DNA of 64,000 nt from CAZFGK01 sp964518635 (GCA_964518635.1 CAZFGK010000016.1:1-64000), one strand, 5' to 3'; numbered from the stretch's first letter, positions 25,932-35,334 are shown. Translations and numbers: made by a program. The notes: generated by a model from the sequence alone, not told the origin.

Positions 25932-27425
25932 GTGGCATCCGCGCCCATTCATAACAACTACATTAATGGCCAATGGGTCGCATCTAAAAATGGAGAGACC
26001 TTTGAAAATCGTAATCCTGCCGATCAACGCGACCTGATCGGGCTTTTTCAGAAGTCGACCCCTGATGATGTCCGCTCGGCAGTCGATGCCGCGAATCAAG
26101 CCTACGAGAAATGGCGACTCGTCCCGGCTCCAAAACGTGGTGAGCTTTTGTATCGAGTCGCAGCCCGTCTGGCGAGTCAGAAGGAGTCACATCTGCGTGA
26201 CATGACCCGCGAAATGGGGAAGGTCATGGCGGAAACTGGCGGGGATGTGCAGGAAGCGATCGACATGACCTACTACATGGCAGGGGAAGGACGTCGCTTG
26301 TATGGGATGACTTCGCCATCAGAACTGCCTAACAAGTTCAACATGACAGTTCGTCAGCCACTTGGTGTCTGCTCGATGATTACTCCGTGGAATTTCCCGA
26401 TGGCGATTCCGGCATGGAAGATCATGCCGGCGCTTATTTGCGGCAATACAGTAGTTATTAAGCCCGCAACCGACACACCTCTTTCTGTGGTGAATCTGAT
26501 GAAGGCATTTCATGATGAAGGGCTTCCGCCGGGAGTGGTGAATATGGTCACCGGAACGGGTAGTTCACTCGGTGATTCACTCATCACCGATGATCGGATC
26601 AAAGTAGTCTCCTTTACTGGTTCGACAGAGATCGGCAGAAAAGTCTCGCAACTCTGCGCGCCGAAATTTAAGCATGCCTGCCTCGAAATGGGGGGGAAGA
26701 ACTTCCAGATTGTGATGGATGACGCCGAGATTGAGCTCGCCCTCGATGGCGTTCTCTGGGGTGCGTTCGGAACGACCGGGCAAAGGTGCACGGCGACCAG
26801 CCGACTCATTTTGCACGAAGCGATTGCAAAGAAATTTATCGAGCAGCTCGTCGAACGAGCGAAAGCAATTCGAGTCGGCAACGGTCTTGATCCGAAGATG
26901 CAGATGGGGCCGCATATCAGCAAGAGTCAGCAGGAATCAGTGCTGGCGTATGTCGAGATCGGAAAGAAAGATGGTGCCAAACTCGTCGCTGGTGGATCAA
27001 AGTTGACCGGTGGTGATTACGATCATGGATTTTTCTCCCAGCCGACGATCTTTGCCGATGTCGATCGCAGCATGCGAATCTGGAAGGAAGAGATCTTCGG
27101 GCCGATCCTGAGTGTGACCACCTGCAAGTCATTCGATGAAGCGATCATGCTTGGGAATGACACCGTCTATGGTCTGTCCGGTTCGATCTATACACGTGAT
27201 GTGAACAAAGCCTACGCCGCGATCCGTGATGTGCAGACGGGAATTTTCTATGTCAACGCACCGACTATCGGAGCCGAGACACACTTGCCGTTCGGCGGCG
27301 TAAAAGAGACCGGCAATGGGCACCGAGAGGCATCGGAAGCAGCGCTAGATGTCTACTCTGAATGGAAATCGGTCTATGTCGATTTCTCCGGCACCATGCA
27401 ACGTGCACAGATCGACAATCAGTAA
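25932..27425 (+). CDS. NAD(P)-dependent aldehyde dehydrogenase
   Basis: Oxidises an aldehyde to a carboxylate. The GTG at 25932 is placed 7 bases after AAGGAG and gives 497 residues, normal for the superfamily. Catalytic residues are E252 (CLEMGGKN) and C286 (GQRCTATSR); the nucleotide-site SFTGSTEIGRKV and the C-terminal EEIFGPILSV are intact. Within the superfamily it resembles semialdehyde dehydrogenases such as the alpha-ketoglutaric semialdehyde type, but the substrate cannot be fixed. It is followed after 8 bases by carbamate kinase. Confidence 0.9.
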   Translation: MASAPIHNNYINGQWVASKNGETFENRNPADQRDLIGLFQKSTPDDVRSAVDAANQAYEKWRLVPAPKRGELLYRVAARLASQKESHLRDMTREMGKVMAETGGDVQEAIDMTYYMAGEGRRLYGMTSPSELPNKFNMTVRQPLGVCSMITPWNFPMAIPAWKIMPALICGNTVVIKPATDTPLSVVNLMKAFHDEGLPPGVVNMVTGTGSSLGDSLITDDRIKVVSFTGSTEIGRKVSQLCAPKFKHACLEMGGKNFQIVMDDAEIELALDGVLWGAFGTTGQRCTATSRLILHEAIAKKFIEQLVERAKAIRVGNGLDPKMQMGPHISKSQQESVLAYVEIGKKDGAKLVAGGSKLTGGDYDHGFFSQPTIFADVDRSMRIWKEEIFGPILSVTTCKSFDEAIMLGNDTVYGLSGSIYTRDVNKAYAAIRDVQTGIFYVNAPTIGAETHLPFGGVKETGNGHREASEAALDVYSEWKSVYVDFSGTMQRAQIDNQ

Positions 27426-27433
27426 GTCATTTG

Positions 27434-28390
27434 ATGCCTACTGATCGTCATAAGCGAACCGCTGTCGTTGCCCTTGGAGGGAACGCGATTACACAACCGG
27501 GTCAGGACGACACGATTGCGAATCAGTTTTCGAATACTCGTCTGGCCCTCGATGGAATAATCGATCTTTTGACACACGGCTATCGAGTCGTGATTACGCA
27601 TGGGAACGGCCCCCAGGTGGGGAATGCACTCCTTCGCATCGAACTCTCTCGCGGGAAGGCTCCTGTTCTTCCGCTTGGTGTCTGCGTTGCAGACACTGAA
27701 GGGGGGATGGGGTATATGATCGCGCAGTCATTGCAAAACAGACTCAAGCAGGAGAATATCTCACTTGAAGTCGTGACCGTAATTACCCAGATGATTGTCG
27801 ATGAGCACGACCCTGCGGTCGCAAATCCAGCGAAGTATGTGGGGCAGTTTTACACTGAGGCAGAAGCCAAAATGTATTCCGAGACTCGTGACTGGGTGAT
27901 GAAGCAGGATGGAAATCGTGGCTGGCGTCGAGTCGTTCCCTCGCCAATCCCAACGAAAGTAGTCGAGGCACCAGTGATTCGTCAGTTGGTCGAGTCGGAT
28001 GTGATTGTGATTGCAGCAGGTGGCGGTGGGATTCCGGTCTTCATTGATCATCGCGGTCTGTACGAAGGAATGGACGCAGTCATCGATAAAGACATATCAT
28101 CAGCGGTACTTGGCCGAGAGATCGGTGCAGAGATTCTCTGCATTCTCACTGGCGTCGAACGAGTCGCGATTAATTTCGGAAAACCAGATCAAAAAGAATT
28201 GAACAAGGTTTCGGTGAGTGAACTTAAGAAATATGCCGCCGAAGGGCATTTTCCTGCCGGATCGATGGGGCCGAAAGTTGCTGCGGCAATCAAGTTCATT
28301 GAAAGCGGTGGAGAGATGGTCGCCATTACCTCGTTAAACAATGCGCGGCGAGCACTGGCAGGAGAAGGAGGGACGATCGTCGTCCCGTGA
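27434..28390 (+). CDS. arcC: Carbamate kinase
   Basis: Catalyses ATP + carbamate to and from carbamoyl phosphate + ADP. The amino-acid-kinase fold is clear: VVALGGNAI, ITHGNGPQVGN, AGGGGIPVF and the C-terminal MGPKVAAAIKF. ATG 27434 gives 318 residues, the family length; the open frame to 27362 overlaps the dehydrogenase. No arginine deiminase or ornithine carbamoyltransferase gene is nearby, so its pathway partner is elsewhere or it works with other carbamoyl phosphate users. Confidence 0.88.
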   Translation: MPTDRHKRTAVVALGGNAITQPGQDDTIANQFSNTRLALDGIIDLLTHGYRVVITHGNGPQVGNALLRIELSRGKAPVLPLGVCVADTEGGMGYMIAQSLQNRLKQENISLEVVTVITQMIVDEHDPAVANPAKYVGQFYTEAEAKMYSETRDWVMKQDGNRGWRRVVPSPIPTKVVEAPVIRQLVESDVIVIAAGGGGIPVFIDHRGLYEGMDAVIDKDISSAVLGREIGAEILCILTGVERVAINFGKPDQKELNKVSVSELKKYAAEGHFPAGSMGPKVAAAIKFIESGGEMVAITSLNNARRALAGEGGTIVVP

Positions 28391-29808
28391 TGTCACTCCC
28401 TATGTGCCACCTTTCAGCTTCAGCTCTGGATGCACTTCTCAAACGTGGCAAAGTCTACGAGGTTGGGGGAGCAGTGCGTGATCGTCTCATGACCGGACGT
28501 TCGCCGCAGAAAGACCGTGACTATCTGGTCACTGGTATACCGTACGAAGAATTAACCGGTATTCTCAAACGTCATGGGCGAGTCGACCTGGTTGGCAAGA
28601 GTTTCGGTGTGATCAAGTTCACGCAGCAGACTCACACCTTTGATATCACGCTTCCGCGTCGAGAATTTTCTACCGGTGTCGGACATGCTGATTTTGAGGT
28701 CGATTTCGATCCGGCACTTCCGGTGGAGGTCGATCTATCCCGTCGGGATTTCACTATCAATGCGATGGCAGTTGATGTGGAGAGTGAGACCGTCATCGAT
28801 CCACTTGGTGGCATAAAAGACATAGAGCGACGTCTTCTGCGAATGACCTCTCTTCGCTCCTTCGAAGAGGATCCGCTGCGAATGCTCCGTGCGATGCAGT
28901 TTGCCGCACGCTTCAATTTCGAAATCGAAGCAGAGACGCTCGCTTCTCTGAAAGAGCATGCTCAACTGATTAGTTCAGTCTCAGCCGAGAGAATTCAAGA
29001 AGAGATGAACAAGCTGCTTGAGCACAGCGATAGACCGTCGCACGGATTTCGTCTGATGCAACAGACGGGATTACTCGATCATCTCTTTCCGGAACTTGCA
29101 TTGTGTGTTGGTGTGACTCAACCGGGGCCGTATCACACTCACGATGTCTTCGAGCACATTCTGCACACTCTTGATGCCGCTCCCAAGAATTTACGTATTC
29201 GTCTTGCCGCACTCTTTCATGACATCACCAAGCCGCAGCATCGGCGATTGGTCGATGATGGCGCGACTTTCTACAGTCATGAAATCAGCGGTGCACGAAT
29301 TGCCAAGCGGGTGATGTCTCGCTGGCGATACAGCCGGAAACTGACCGAAGAGGTCGCCACCCTTGTTGAACGTCACATGTACACCCATGATGTCACTGAC
29401 AAAGGACTGCGGCGATTGATTCGACGGGTCGGGCTTGATCTGATCTTTGATCTTCTAGAGCTGCGACGAGCGGATATCGTTGGTCAGGGAAAAGGGGGAC
29501 TAGGGCGGGATGTTGACGAGTTCGAACGCCGTATTCGGGAGGAACTCGACCGGAAACCCCCGTTCGGAATTTCTGATTTAGCCCTCTCGGGGCTGGATGT
29601 CATGAGACTTCGGGATATTCCCCCCGGGCCACTTGTGGGCTACATTCTGAATGCATTGCTTGAGGCAGTGCTGGATGACCCGTCGCAGAACAGCGTTGAG
29701 GGTCTCACTCCACTGGTGATGGCTTACGATCTGAACAACCCACGGGTTGTTCGTAGCGATACTGAACTTGAAATGGATGATGAAAGCCAGAAGGAAACTG
29801 ATCTATGA
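28390..29808 (+). CDS. CCA tRNA nucleotidyltransferase/poly(A) polymerase family with HD domain
   Basis: This class II nucleotidyltransferase adds CCA to tRNA or A residues to RNA. The head domain shows VGGAVRDRLM and the carboxylates of KDRDYLV; FTINAMAVD and the arginine-rich RMLRAMQFAARFNFEI follow. An HD phosphohydrolase-like domain (LAALFHDITKP) sits in the C-terminal half. Start ATG 28390 overlaps the kinase TGA (TGATG); GTG 28387 is also possible. Its end overlaps sucC by 4 bases. Confidence 0.8.
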   Translation: MSLPMCHLSASALDALLKRGKVYEVGGAVRDRLMTGRSPQKDRDYLVTGIPYEELTGILKRHGRVDLVGKSFGVIKFTQQTHTFDITLPRREFSTGVGHADFEVDFDPALPVEVDLSRRDFTINAMAVDVESETVIDPLGGIKDIERRLLRMTSLRSFEEDPLRMLRAMQFAARFNFEIEAETLASLKEHAQLISSVSAERIQEEMNKLLEHSDRPSHGFRLMQQTGLLDHLFPELALCVGVTQPGPYHTHDVFEHILHTLDAAPKNLRIRLAALFHDITKPQHRRLVDDGATFYSHEISGARIAKRVMSRWRYSRKLTEEVATLVERHMYTHDVTDKGLRRLIRRVGLDLIFDLLELRRADIVGQGKGGLGRDVDEFERRIREELDRKPPFGISDLALSGLDVMRLRDIPPGPLVGYILNALLEAVLDDPSQNSVEGLTPLVMAYDLNNPRVVRSDTELEMDDESQKETDL

Positions 29809-30947
29809 ACGTACATGAGTATCAGGCCAAGGAGCTGTTTGCTCAGGCCGGTATTCCGATCCCCGCCGGTGAAATCGCGACCACGCCGCAACAGGCGCGC
29901 GAAATCGCCGTCGGCTACCACAAAGCAGTGATGGTCAAAGCCCAGGTGCATACCGGCGGACGAGGGAAGGCCGGTGGGGTCAAATATGCCGAAAATCCGG
30001 AATCGGCTCGGGTCCTTGCGCAGTCTATTCTCGGCATGGATATCAACGGACACAAAGTCCGTAAAGTGCTGGTGACGGTTGCAGAAGAGATTCTCTCCGA
30101 AGCGTATGTCGGGATCATTCTGGATCGCGCATCCAAGCGACCGGTGATCATGGTCTCCGCGGCCGGTGGGATTGACATTGAAGAGGTTGCTAAGAAGACA
30201 CCGGAGAAAATTTTCAAGTATGCGGTTGATCCGCAGCAGGGACTTCGTGTCTATCAGGCACGTCAACTTGCTGCGAAATTGTTCAAGGACACCGGTCAGA
30301 TGAATCAGGCGACCGACATGATCATGAAGCTCTATCGTGTCTTCTGGGAATGTGATGCCTCTCTCGCTGAAATCAATCCTCTGGTCTCAACACCGGGTGG
30401 AAAGCTTGTCGCTCTTGATGCAAAACTCTCGGTCGATGACAACGCACTCTATCGTCAGCCAAAAATCTCAGCCATGCGTGATATCGACGCAGAAGATCCG
30501 TCGGAAGTGAAAGCACGCGAAGCCGATCTATCCTTCGTCAAGCTCGATGGAAACATCGGGTGCATGGTCAACGGCGCGGGTCTTGCGATGACGACGATGG
30601 ACCTGGTCAAACGATACGGTGCAGAGCCAGCGAATTTTCTGGATATCGGCGGATCATCTAATCCGAAGAAGGTTGTCGCGGCGATGCAGATCATTCTTGC
30701 CGATCCAAAAGTCCGAGCGATTCTGATCAATATCTTCGGCGGCATTACGCGCTGTGATGATGTCGCTCGCGGACTCGTGCAAGCGTTCGATGAACTCCGT
30801 CCGCAGCTTCCCATCGTAGTCCGTCTCGCAGGTACGAACGAGCAGGAAGCAAAGCGTATCCTCGCCACGGTAAAACTTCACACCGCCGACACCCTCGATG
30901 AAGGTGTGAAGCGGGCAATCGAACTCGCCGGGCTGACGGTTTCGTAA
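29805..30947 (+). CDS. sucC: Succinyl-CoA synthetase (ADP-forming), beta subunit
   Basis: With SucD it interconverts succinyl-CoA and succinate with substrate-level phosphorylation. The ATP-grasp protein starts MNVHEYQAKELF and has VHTGGRGKAGGVK, EINPLV and NIFGGITRCD. The length, 380 residues, is typical. The start codon overlaps the preceding stop (ATGA). Confidence 0.95.
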   Translation: MNVHEYQAKELFAQAGIPIPAGEIATTPQQAREIAVGYHKAVMVKAQVHTGGRGKAGGVKYAENPESARVLAQSILGMDINGHKVRKVLVTVAEEILSEAYVGIILDRASKRPVIMVSAAGGIDIEEVAKKTPEKIFKYAVDPQQGLRVYQARQLAAKLFKDTGQMNQATDMIMKLYRVFWECDASLAEINPLVSTPGGKLVALDAKLSVDDNALYRQPKISAMRDIDAEDPSEVKAREADLSFVKLDGNIGCMVNGAGLAMTTMDLVKRYGAEPANFLDIGGSSNPKKVVAAMQIILADPKVRAILINIFGGITRCDDVARGLVQAFDELRPQLPIVVRLAGTNEQEAKRILATVKLHTADTLDEGVKRAIELAGLTVS

Positions 30948-30966
30948 CAAGAAGAGAGAAAGAAAT

Positions 30967-32022
30967 ATGGCAATTTTCATAGATAATAAGACACGAGTAA
31001 TCGTGCAGGGAATTACCGGTCGTGACGGTAGTTTCCACGCTCAGCAAATGAAAGAGTACGGCACTCTGGTCGTCGGCGGTGTGACTCCCGGCAAAGGGGG
31101 AACGAGTATTGCCGGCATTCCAGTCTTCAACTCCATGGAAGAGGCGGTCGCCAAGACGAATGCAAATTGTTCGGTGATCTATGTACCACCTCCGTACGCA
31201 GCGGATGCGATCTACGAAGCCGCCGATGCCGGAATCAAACTGATTGTATGCATCACAGAGGGGATTCCGGCGAATGACATGATGAAAGCCGTTCCGTATG
31301 TGAAAGATAAAGGGGGGCGTCTGATCGGTCCGAATTGTCCGGGACTCATTTCGCCGGGGCTTTCAAAAGTCGGCATCATGCCCGGCAATATTGTGCTGAA
31401 AGGAAATGTCGGCGTGGTTTCACGCTCTGGCACCCTCACCTATGAAGCAATCTGGGCACTGACATCTGTGGGCATGGGGCAGTCATCTTGTGTCGGCATC
31501 GGTGGTGATCCGGTAAATGGAACGGGATTCATTGATTGCCTTGAAGCATTCGAAAAAGATCCGGCGACGAAAGCAATTGTGATGATCGGTGAAATCGGTG
31601 GCTCGGACGAAGAGGCCGCCGCTGCATTCATCAAGAAGCATGTCAAGAAACCGGTCGTGTCATTTATCGCCGGTCAGACTGCTCCTCCGGGACGACGCAT
31701 GGGGCACGCCGGTGCGATTATCTCCGGCGGGAGTGGTTCTGCTGCTGACAAGATCAAAGCCCTCAATGATGCAGGCGTACCTGTTGCGGGATCGCCGACC
31801 GAATTGCCTGCGCTTCTGAAAGAACGGATGAGTGGCAAGAAAATCGGCGTGGTGGTTGCACCAGTCGAGAAAATCGCTGTCGCGAAGACAAAACCAGGGA
31901 GTTTCCGAATGGGGATGTCATCCTCTTCGCCGAAGTCATCCGGCGCTGGGAAGAAAAGCATGGCGAAGCCGGTGAAAAAAGCAGCCACCAAGAAAACAGT
32001 CACGAAAAAGAAAAAGAAATAA
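30967..32022 (+). CDS. sucD: Succinyl-CoA synthetase, alpha subunit, with Lys-rich C-terminal tail
   Basis: The phosphohistidine is H247 in GRRMGHAGAIISGG, at the position known for the family; ITGRDGSFHAQQM and GPNCPGLISPG are also intact. The enzyme normally ends near residue 290-300. Here about 55 further residues follow, ending in a run of Lys, Ala, Thr and Ser (KKAATKKTVTKKKKK). The tail resembles disordered, histone H1-like basic extensions rather than a catalytic domain. Operon order sucC-sucD-ndk-mdh supports a TCA-cycle role. Confidence 0.93.
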   Translation: MAIFIDNKTRVIVQGITGRDGSFHAQQMKEYGTLVVGGVTPGKGGTSIAGIPVFNSMEEAVAKTNANCSVIYVPPPYAADAIYEAADAGIKLIVCITEGIPANDMMKAVPYVKDKGGRLIGPNCPGLISPGLSKVGIMPGNIVLKGNVGVVSRSGTLTYEAIWALTSVGMGQSSCVGIGGDPVNGTGFIDCLEAFEKDPATKAIVMIGEIGGSDEEAAAAFIKKHVKKPVVSFIAGQTAPPGRRMGHAGAIISGGSGSAADKIKALNDAGVPVAGSPTELPALLKERMSGKKIGVVVAPVEKIAVAKTKPGSFRMGMSSSSPKSSGAGKKSMAKPVKKAATKKTVTKKKKK

Positions 32023-32079
32023 CACCCTGACGAGTCCGCGGAGATCGCGGAGATACAGAAAGATAGAGAAGAAGATAGA

Positions 32080-32490
32080 ATGAGCAGATCCCTACTCATG
32101 GTAAAGCCGGATGCAACCGGCAGAAATCTGGTTGGTCATGTGATCAACCGTCTCGAACGTGCACGTTTCAGCATTAAGGCAATGCGCATGCTCACCCTCA
32201 CCGAAGCACAGGCGCGGCAGTTTTACGCCGTGCATGCGGACAAGCCATTTATCAATGGGCTGGTCGCATTCATGACCTCCGGTCCTGTTGTTCCGATGGT
32301 GCTGGAAAAAGAGAACGCGGTCGAAGATACCCGCGCACTGATCGGCGCGACCAACCCATCGAAAGCCGCGTGCGGTACACTGCGATGGGAAATCGGACTG
32401 GATGTAGAAAAGAACTCGGTACATGCCTCTGATTCGGATGAAAATGCGGCGAATGAAATCGCCTTTTTCTTTCCTGAACTCAAGAAGTAG
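32080..32490 (+). CDS. ndk: Nucleoside diphosphate kinase
   Basis: Transfers phosphate between nucleoside tri- and diphosphates. The 136-residue protein has the N-terminal LLMVKPDA, GATNPSKAACGTLR and the catalytic H115 in NSVHASDS. Placement after succinyl-CoA synthetase fits use or exchange of the nucleotide formed there. Confidence 0.95.
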   Translation: MSRSLLMVKPDATGRNLVGHVINRLERARFSIKAMRMLTLTEAQARQFYAVHADKPFINGLVAFMTSGPVVPMVLEKENAVEDTRALIGATNPSKAACGTLRWEIGLDVEKNSVHASDSDENAANEIAFFFPELKK

Positions 32491-32527
32491 TACCGCTCAC
32501 TGATAGTTGTAACAGAAGAAGAGATGT

Positions 32528-33454
32528 ATGCAAAAGAAAATTGCGGTTATCGGGGCAGGAAACGTCGGAGCATCATGTGCGATGTATATCGCAGAAGCGA
32601 ATATCGCCGATGTCGTCATGCTGGATATCAACGAGGGTGTCGCCAAAGGGAAGGCCCTTGATCTGACTGAAGCCGGTCCGGTGCGTGGCTATAACGCCAT
32701 GATCACCGGAACGAGCGACTACAAAGACCTCGCTGGTTCGGATATCGTTATTGTCACCGCTGGATTGCCGCGCAAACCGGGAATGACTCGTGAAGACCTG
32801 CTCAAAATGAATGCCGATATCGTCGGCAGCGTTGCGCAGAATATCAAGACCCACGCGCCAAAGTCGATTGTGATCGTGGTTTCGAATCCACTCGATCTGA
32901 TGACCTACCATATGTTCAAAGTGACCGGCTTTCCGGCGAATCGTGTGGTCGGTCAGGCCGGTGTGCTCGATTCTATTCGCTTTCGTTCATTCGTGGCGAT
33001 GGAATTGGGAGTTGCCATGACTGACACGCAGGCCCTTGTCATGGGCGGGCACGGCGACACTATGGTTCCGCTTCCGCGCTACAGCACCGTCGCTGGTGTG
33101 CCGATCACTGAGTTGATTTCTCCCGAACGGATCAAGGCAATTTGTGATCGCGCCGTCGATGGTGGTGGCGAGATTGTACGTCTGCTGCAAACGGGCTCGG
33201 CATTTTATGCTCCTGCGGCGGCGTCGGTGGATATGTGCAAAGCGATTTTCAGCGATGAAAAACGTGTGTTGTGCGCCTCTGCACTGATGAACGGAAACTT
33301 TGGACTGAACGACCTGTACATTGGTGTGCCGGTGGTGCTGGGTGCGAATGGGATCGAAAAGATTCTCGACATCAAGCTCTCGGCTGGCGAATCCGCTGCG
33401 CTGAAGAAATCAGCGGACACGTACAAAGAGCAGCTCAAGTTTCTGGGGTATTAA
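32528..33454 (+). CDS. mdh: Malate dehydrogenase (LDH-like type)
   Basis: Oxidises malate to oxaloacetate with NAD. The N-terminal IAVIGAGNVGASCA dinucleotide site, the substrate arginines in GLPRKPGMTREDL and the catalytic H175 in GGHGDTMVP are visible. Arg at the first substrate loop marks malate rather than lactate specificity. It closes the sucC-sucD-ndk-mdh block. Confidence 0.93.
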   Translation: MQKKIAVIGAGNVGASCAMYIAEANIADVVMLDINEGVAKGKALDLTEAGPVRGYNAMITGTSDYKDLAGSDIVIVTAGLPRKPGMTREDLLKMNADIVGSVAQNIKTHAPKSIVIVVSNPLDLMTYHMFKVTGFPANRVVGQAGVLDSIRFRSFVAMELGVAMTDTQALVMGGHGDTMVPLPRYSTVAGVPITELISPERIKAICDRAVDGGGEIVRLLQTGSAFYAPAAASVDMCKAIFSDEKRVLCASALMNGNFGLNDLYIGVPVVLGANGIEKILDIKLSAGESAALKKSADTYKEQLKFLGY

Positions 33455-33521
33455 TTTCGTAACGAAGAAGGGCAGTCGAGGGCGCCTGCCGCTCACAGGC
33501 TGACTAGGTGGTGTTGCTCTT

Positions 33522-33548
33522 TGTCACCCTGAGATTGTCGAAGGGTGA
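33522..33548 (-). repeat. Dispersed short repeat, copy 2
   Basis: TGTCACCCTGAGATTGTCGA followed by AGGGTGA is the inverse of the sequence at 3399-3423 with two or three differences. It lies between mdh and its terminator, in a stretch without coding potential. Confidence 0.55.
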
Positions 33549-33575
33549 TGTCCACAAGATGAATACCCGAAAACA

Positions 33576-33606
33576 AACCGACCTTTCAAGAGGTCGGTTC
33601 TTTTTA
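33576..33606 (+). terminator. Rho-independent terminator downstream of mdh
   Basis: AACCGACCT (33576-33584) pairs perfectly with AGGTCGGTT (33591-33599), 6-base loop, followed by CTTTTTAT. Confidence 0.85.
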
Positions 33607-33671
33607 TGGGCTGAAAATCAGGTGAGAATCTCCCTCTGAACATTTGTCGAACGGAATGGTTCTTCGAATAG

Positions 33672-33677
33672 TATAAT
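33672..33677 (+). promoter_or_regulatory. Possible -10 element of the barrel-protein gene
   Basis: A perfect TATAAT lies about 75 bases before ATG 33751. No good -35 is found at normal spacing; the nearest TTGTCG is 22 bases upstream. Confidence 0.3.
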
Positions 33678-33750
33678 GACTTTGGGTTCAGCCCCGGTGC
33701 ATTTATGTCCAATGCCGAGGTCGATCCCGCTACCGAAGGAGATTGTTCAG

Positions 33751-34422
33751 ATGACTACATTACGAAAAAATATCGCACTCCTGGCACTCGTCGTTGCCGG
33801 AGTCATTGGTTGGGCATCATCTGCGGATGCAGTTGTTCGCGGGGCACGTCAGACTGGCTACTTCGAGTTTTCTGTAGGTGGCAGTTCTCCGATTCATGAG
33901 TATGACCGACTCGGTCAATTCATCTTCGTTGATCAGAATGACCGGCCAACATTTCTCACGGCGAGTGATGTCTTCGATCCGACCTGGACCATCGGGCTTG
34001 GATTCGGGCAGCTCATCAACGATCAGTACACTTTCGGCGTCAATTTCCGGTATGCGCATGTCGAGCTTGACCGATTCGCGGAGCAGTTTATTACCGAAGA
34101 CTATCGCTACAATCTCTATGAGATTGGCGCCGATCTGAATCTCTACTTACTGCCACATAGCAAAGCATCGCTGGCGCCCTATGTCGGGGCTGGATTGTCG
34201 GTCGGGGCTTTTTCAGAATCTGCCCCCGGCGAGGATGCGAATGCAGAATTGGTAGGTGATCTTCATCTAAATTTCGGGGCAGATTTGGCGGTGATCGATG
34301 AGGCCTCAACCGGAGGTCGGATGACACTCTCGTCGATCAATTCAGTTTCGATCGGTTCTCTGAATGATCGCCCTCGGTATCTGACTATCGGTGTCGGTAT
34401 TCGCTATTTCCTGCCGAGGTAG
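33751..34422 (+). CDS. Outer-membrane beta-barrel protein
   Basis: ATG 33751 follows a GAAGGAGA ribosome site and opens a clean signal peptide (LRKNIALLALVVAGVIGWASSADA). The 223-residue protein has amphipathic strands (YTFGVNFRYAHVEL, YNLYEIGADLNLYLLP, YVGAGLSVGAF) and ends ITVGIRYFLPR-like, as in OmpA/OmpW-type 8-strand barrels. The frame extension to 33676 is not supported by signal or ribosome site. The role (porin or structural) is unknown. Confidence 0.65.
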   Translation: MTTLRKNIALLALVVAGVIGWASSADAVVRGARQTGYFEFSVGGSSPIHEYDRLGQFIFVDQNDRPTFLTASDVFDPTWTIGLGFGQLINDQYTFGVNFRYAHVELDRFAEQFITEDYRYNLYEIGADLNLYLLPHSKASLAPYVGAGLSVGAFSESAPGEDANAELVGDLHLNFGADLAVIDEASTGGRMTLSSINSVSIGSLNDRPRYLTIGVGIRYFLPR

Positions 34423-34430
34423 GGGTTCTG

Positions 34431-35267
34431 TTGAAGCCAAAAATACTTCGGGATGAATATCCAAGCATTCGAAAGGCATTTGAGAGTTTAGGCGAGGTTC
34501 GAGGGCAGGTCTGGAAGGCACTTGAATCCAAATCAAGTGACGATCCTAGACTCTTCGTTTACTTCCAAGCAGAGTTTCTTCGAGTTAACGACTTCTGCAA
34601 GGCCATACAGATGCTTTCAGACGATCTGAGGAGTGAACCGGCATCGGTTTTGTGTAGATCTTTGCTTGAAGTAGTTTGGCACATGAACTTCATACTCACC
34701 AGTCAAAACCCTACTGCTGTGTGTCTATCTCTCAATGTCAAATCAATAAAGGAACTACTAAAGCAACACGACTCTAAGTCATTCAAGTCTGGCGTCGGAA
34801 AACCGTTGAGTGATGATCCTGAAGAATTGAGAAGTCTTTTGGGCGAATTGAAAAGTGAATTGAGAGATATAGAGGAGCCTGGGAGTGACCAAGACATCGG
34901 TTCAATTTCTGTTGAAAGAATTTGTCAAATATTGGATGAACGTATGTCTGCTAATGCTGGTGAAAAGACTACGAGGACTCAGCAAGAGTATGATCGCCAT
35001 TATCGAAACTGGTCTCAGCCCACTCATGGTTTGATTTTGGGAGTCAGAAATTATTTCAAGAAGGATGGAAGTTTCTACGATCCCAGAAGTGAAGAGGCGA
35101 TCTCCAGGTCGTTATTTACGGCCCTGGCGACCTTAGAATTCTCTCTCAGGTTTATGGGCTTGGGCAATGATTACTTCAAGCTGGGACAAGAAGAACTCAT
35201 CCGAAGTGAGTTTCAGAACTATTCTGTGCTGCTGGGGGAGTTTGAACAGAGATTCAATTGGTCCTAA
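34431..35267 (+). CDS. Helical protein of unknown function, DUF5677-like
   Basis: The start is TTG at 34431, 8 bases after the barrel gene. The 278-residue protein is predicted helical and cytosolic. Two patches, CRSLLEVVWHMNFIL and YDRHYRNWSQPTHGLI, resemble the R-x-L-L-E and Y-x3-S-x2-x-H motifs of DUF5677, a HEPN-like family; this assignment is tentative. Codon use is atypical, with 12 of 20 Arg codons AGA/AGG by my count. That suggests accessory or acquired DNA. Confidence 0.5.
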   Translation: MKPKILRDEYPSIRKAFESLGEVRGQVWKALESKSSDDPRLFVYFQAEFLRVNDFCKAIQMLSDDLRSEPASVLCRSLLEVVWHMNFILTSQNPTAVCLSLNVKSIKELLKQHDSKSFKSGVGKPLSDDPEELRSLLGELKSELRDIEEPGSDQDIGSISVERICQILDERMSANAGEKTTRTQQEYDRHYRNWSQPTHGLILGVRNYFKKDGSFYDPRSEEAISRSLFTALATLEFSLRFMGLGNDYFKLGQEELIRSEFQNYSVLLGEFEQRFNWS

Positions 35268-35298
35268 GATTCGCACTCGTAGGGACTCTAGCCCCCCC

Positions 35299-35334
35299 AC
35301 AAACAGAAACCGGGTCCTCTTGCGAGAACCCGGT
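35299..35334 (-). terminator. GCAA-loop terminator of the minus-strand small RNA unit
   Basis: On the minus strand ACCGGGTTCTC, GCAA tetraloop, GAGGACCCGGT form an 11-base stem (one T-G wobble), followed by TTCTGTTTG. The + strand side is not T-rich, so it works for minus-strand transcription. Confidence 0.75.
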
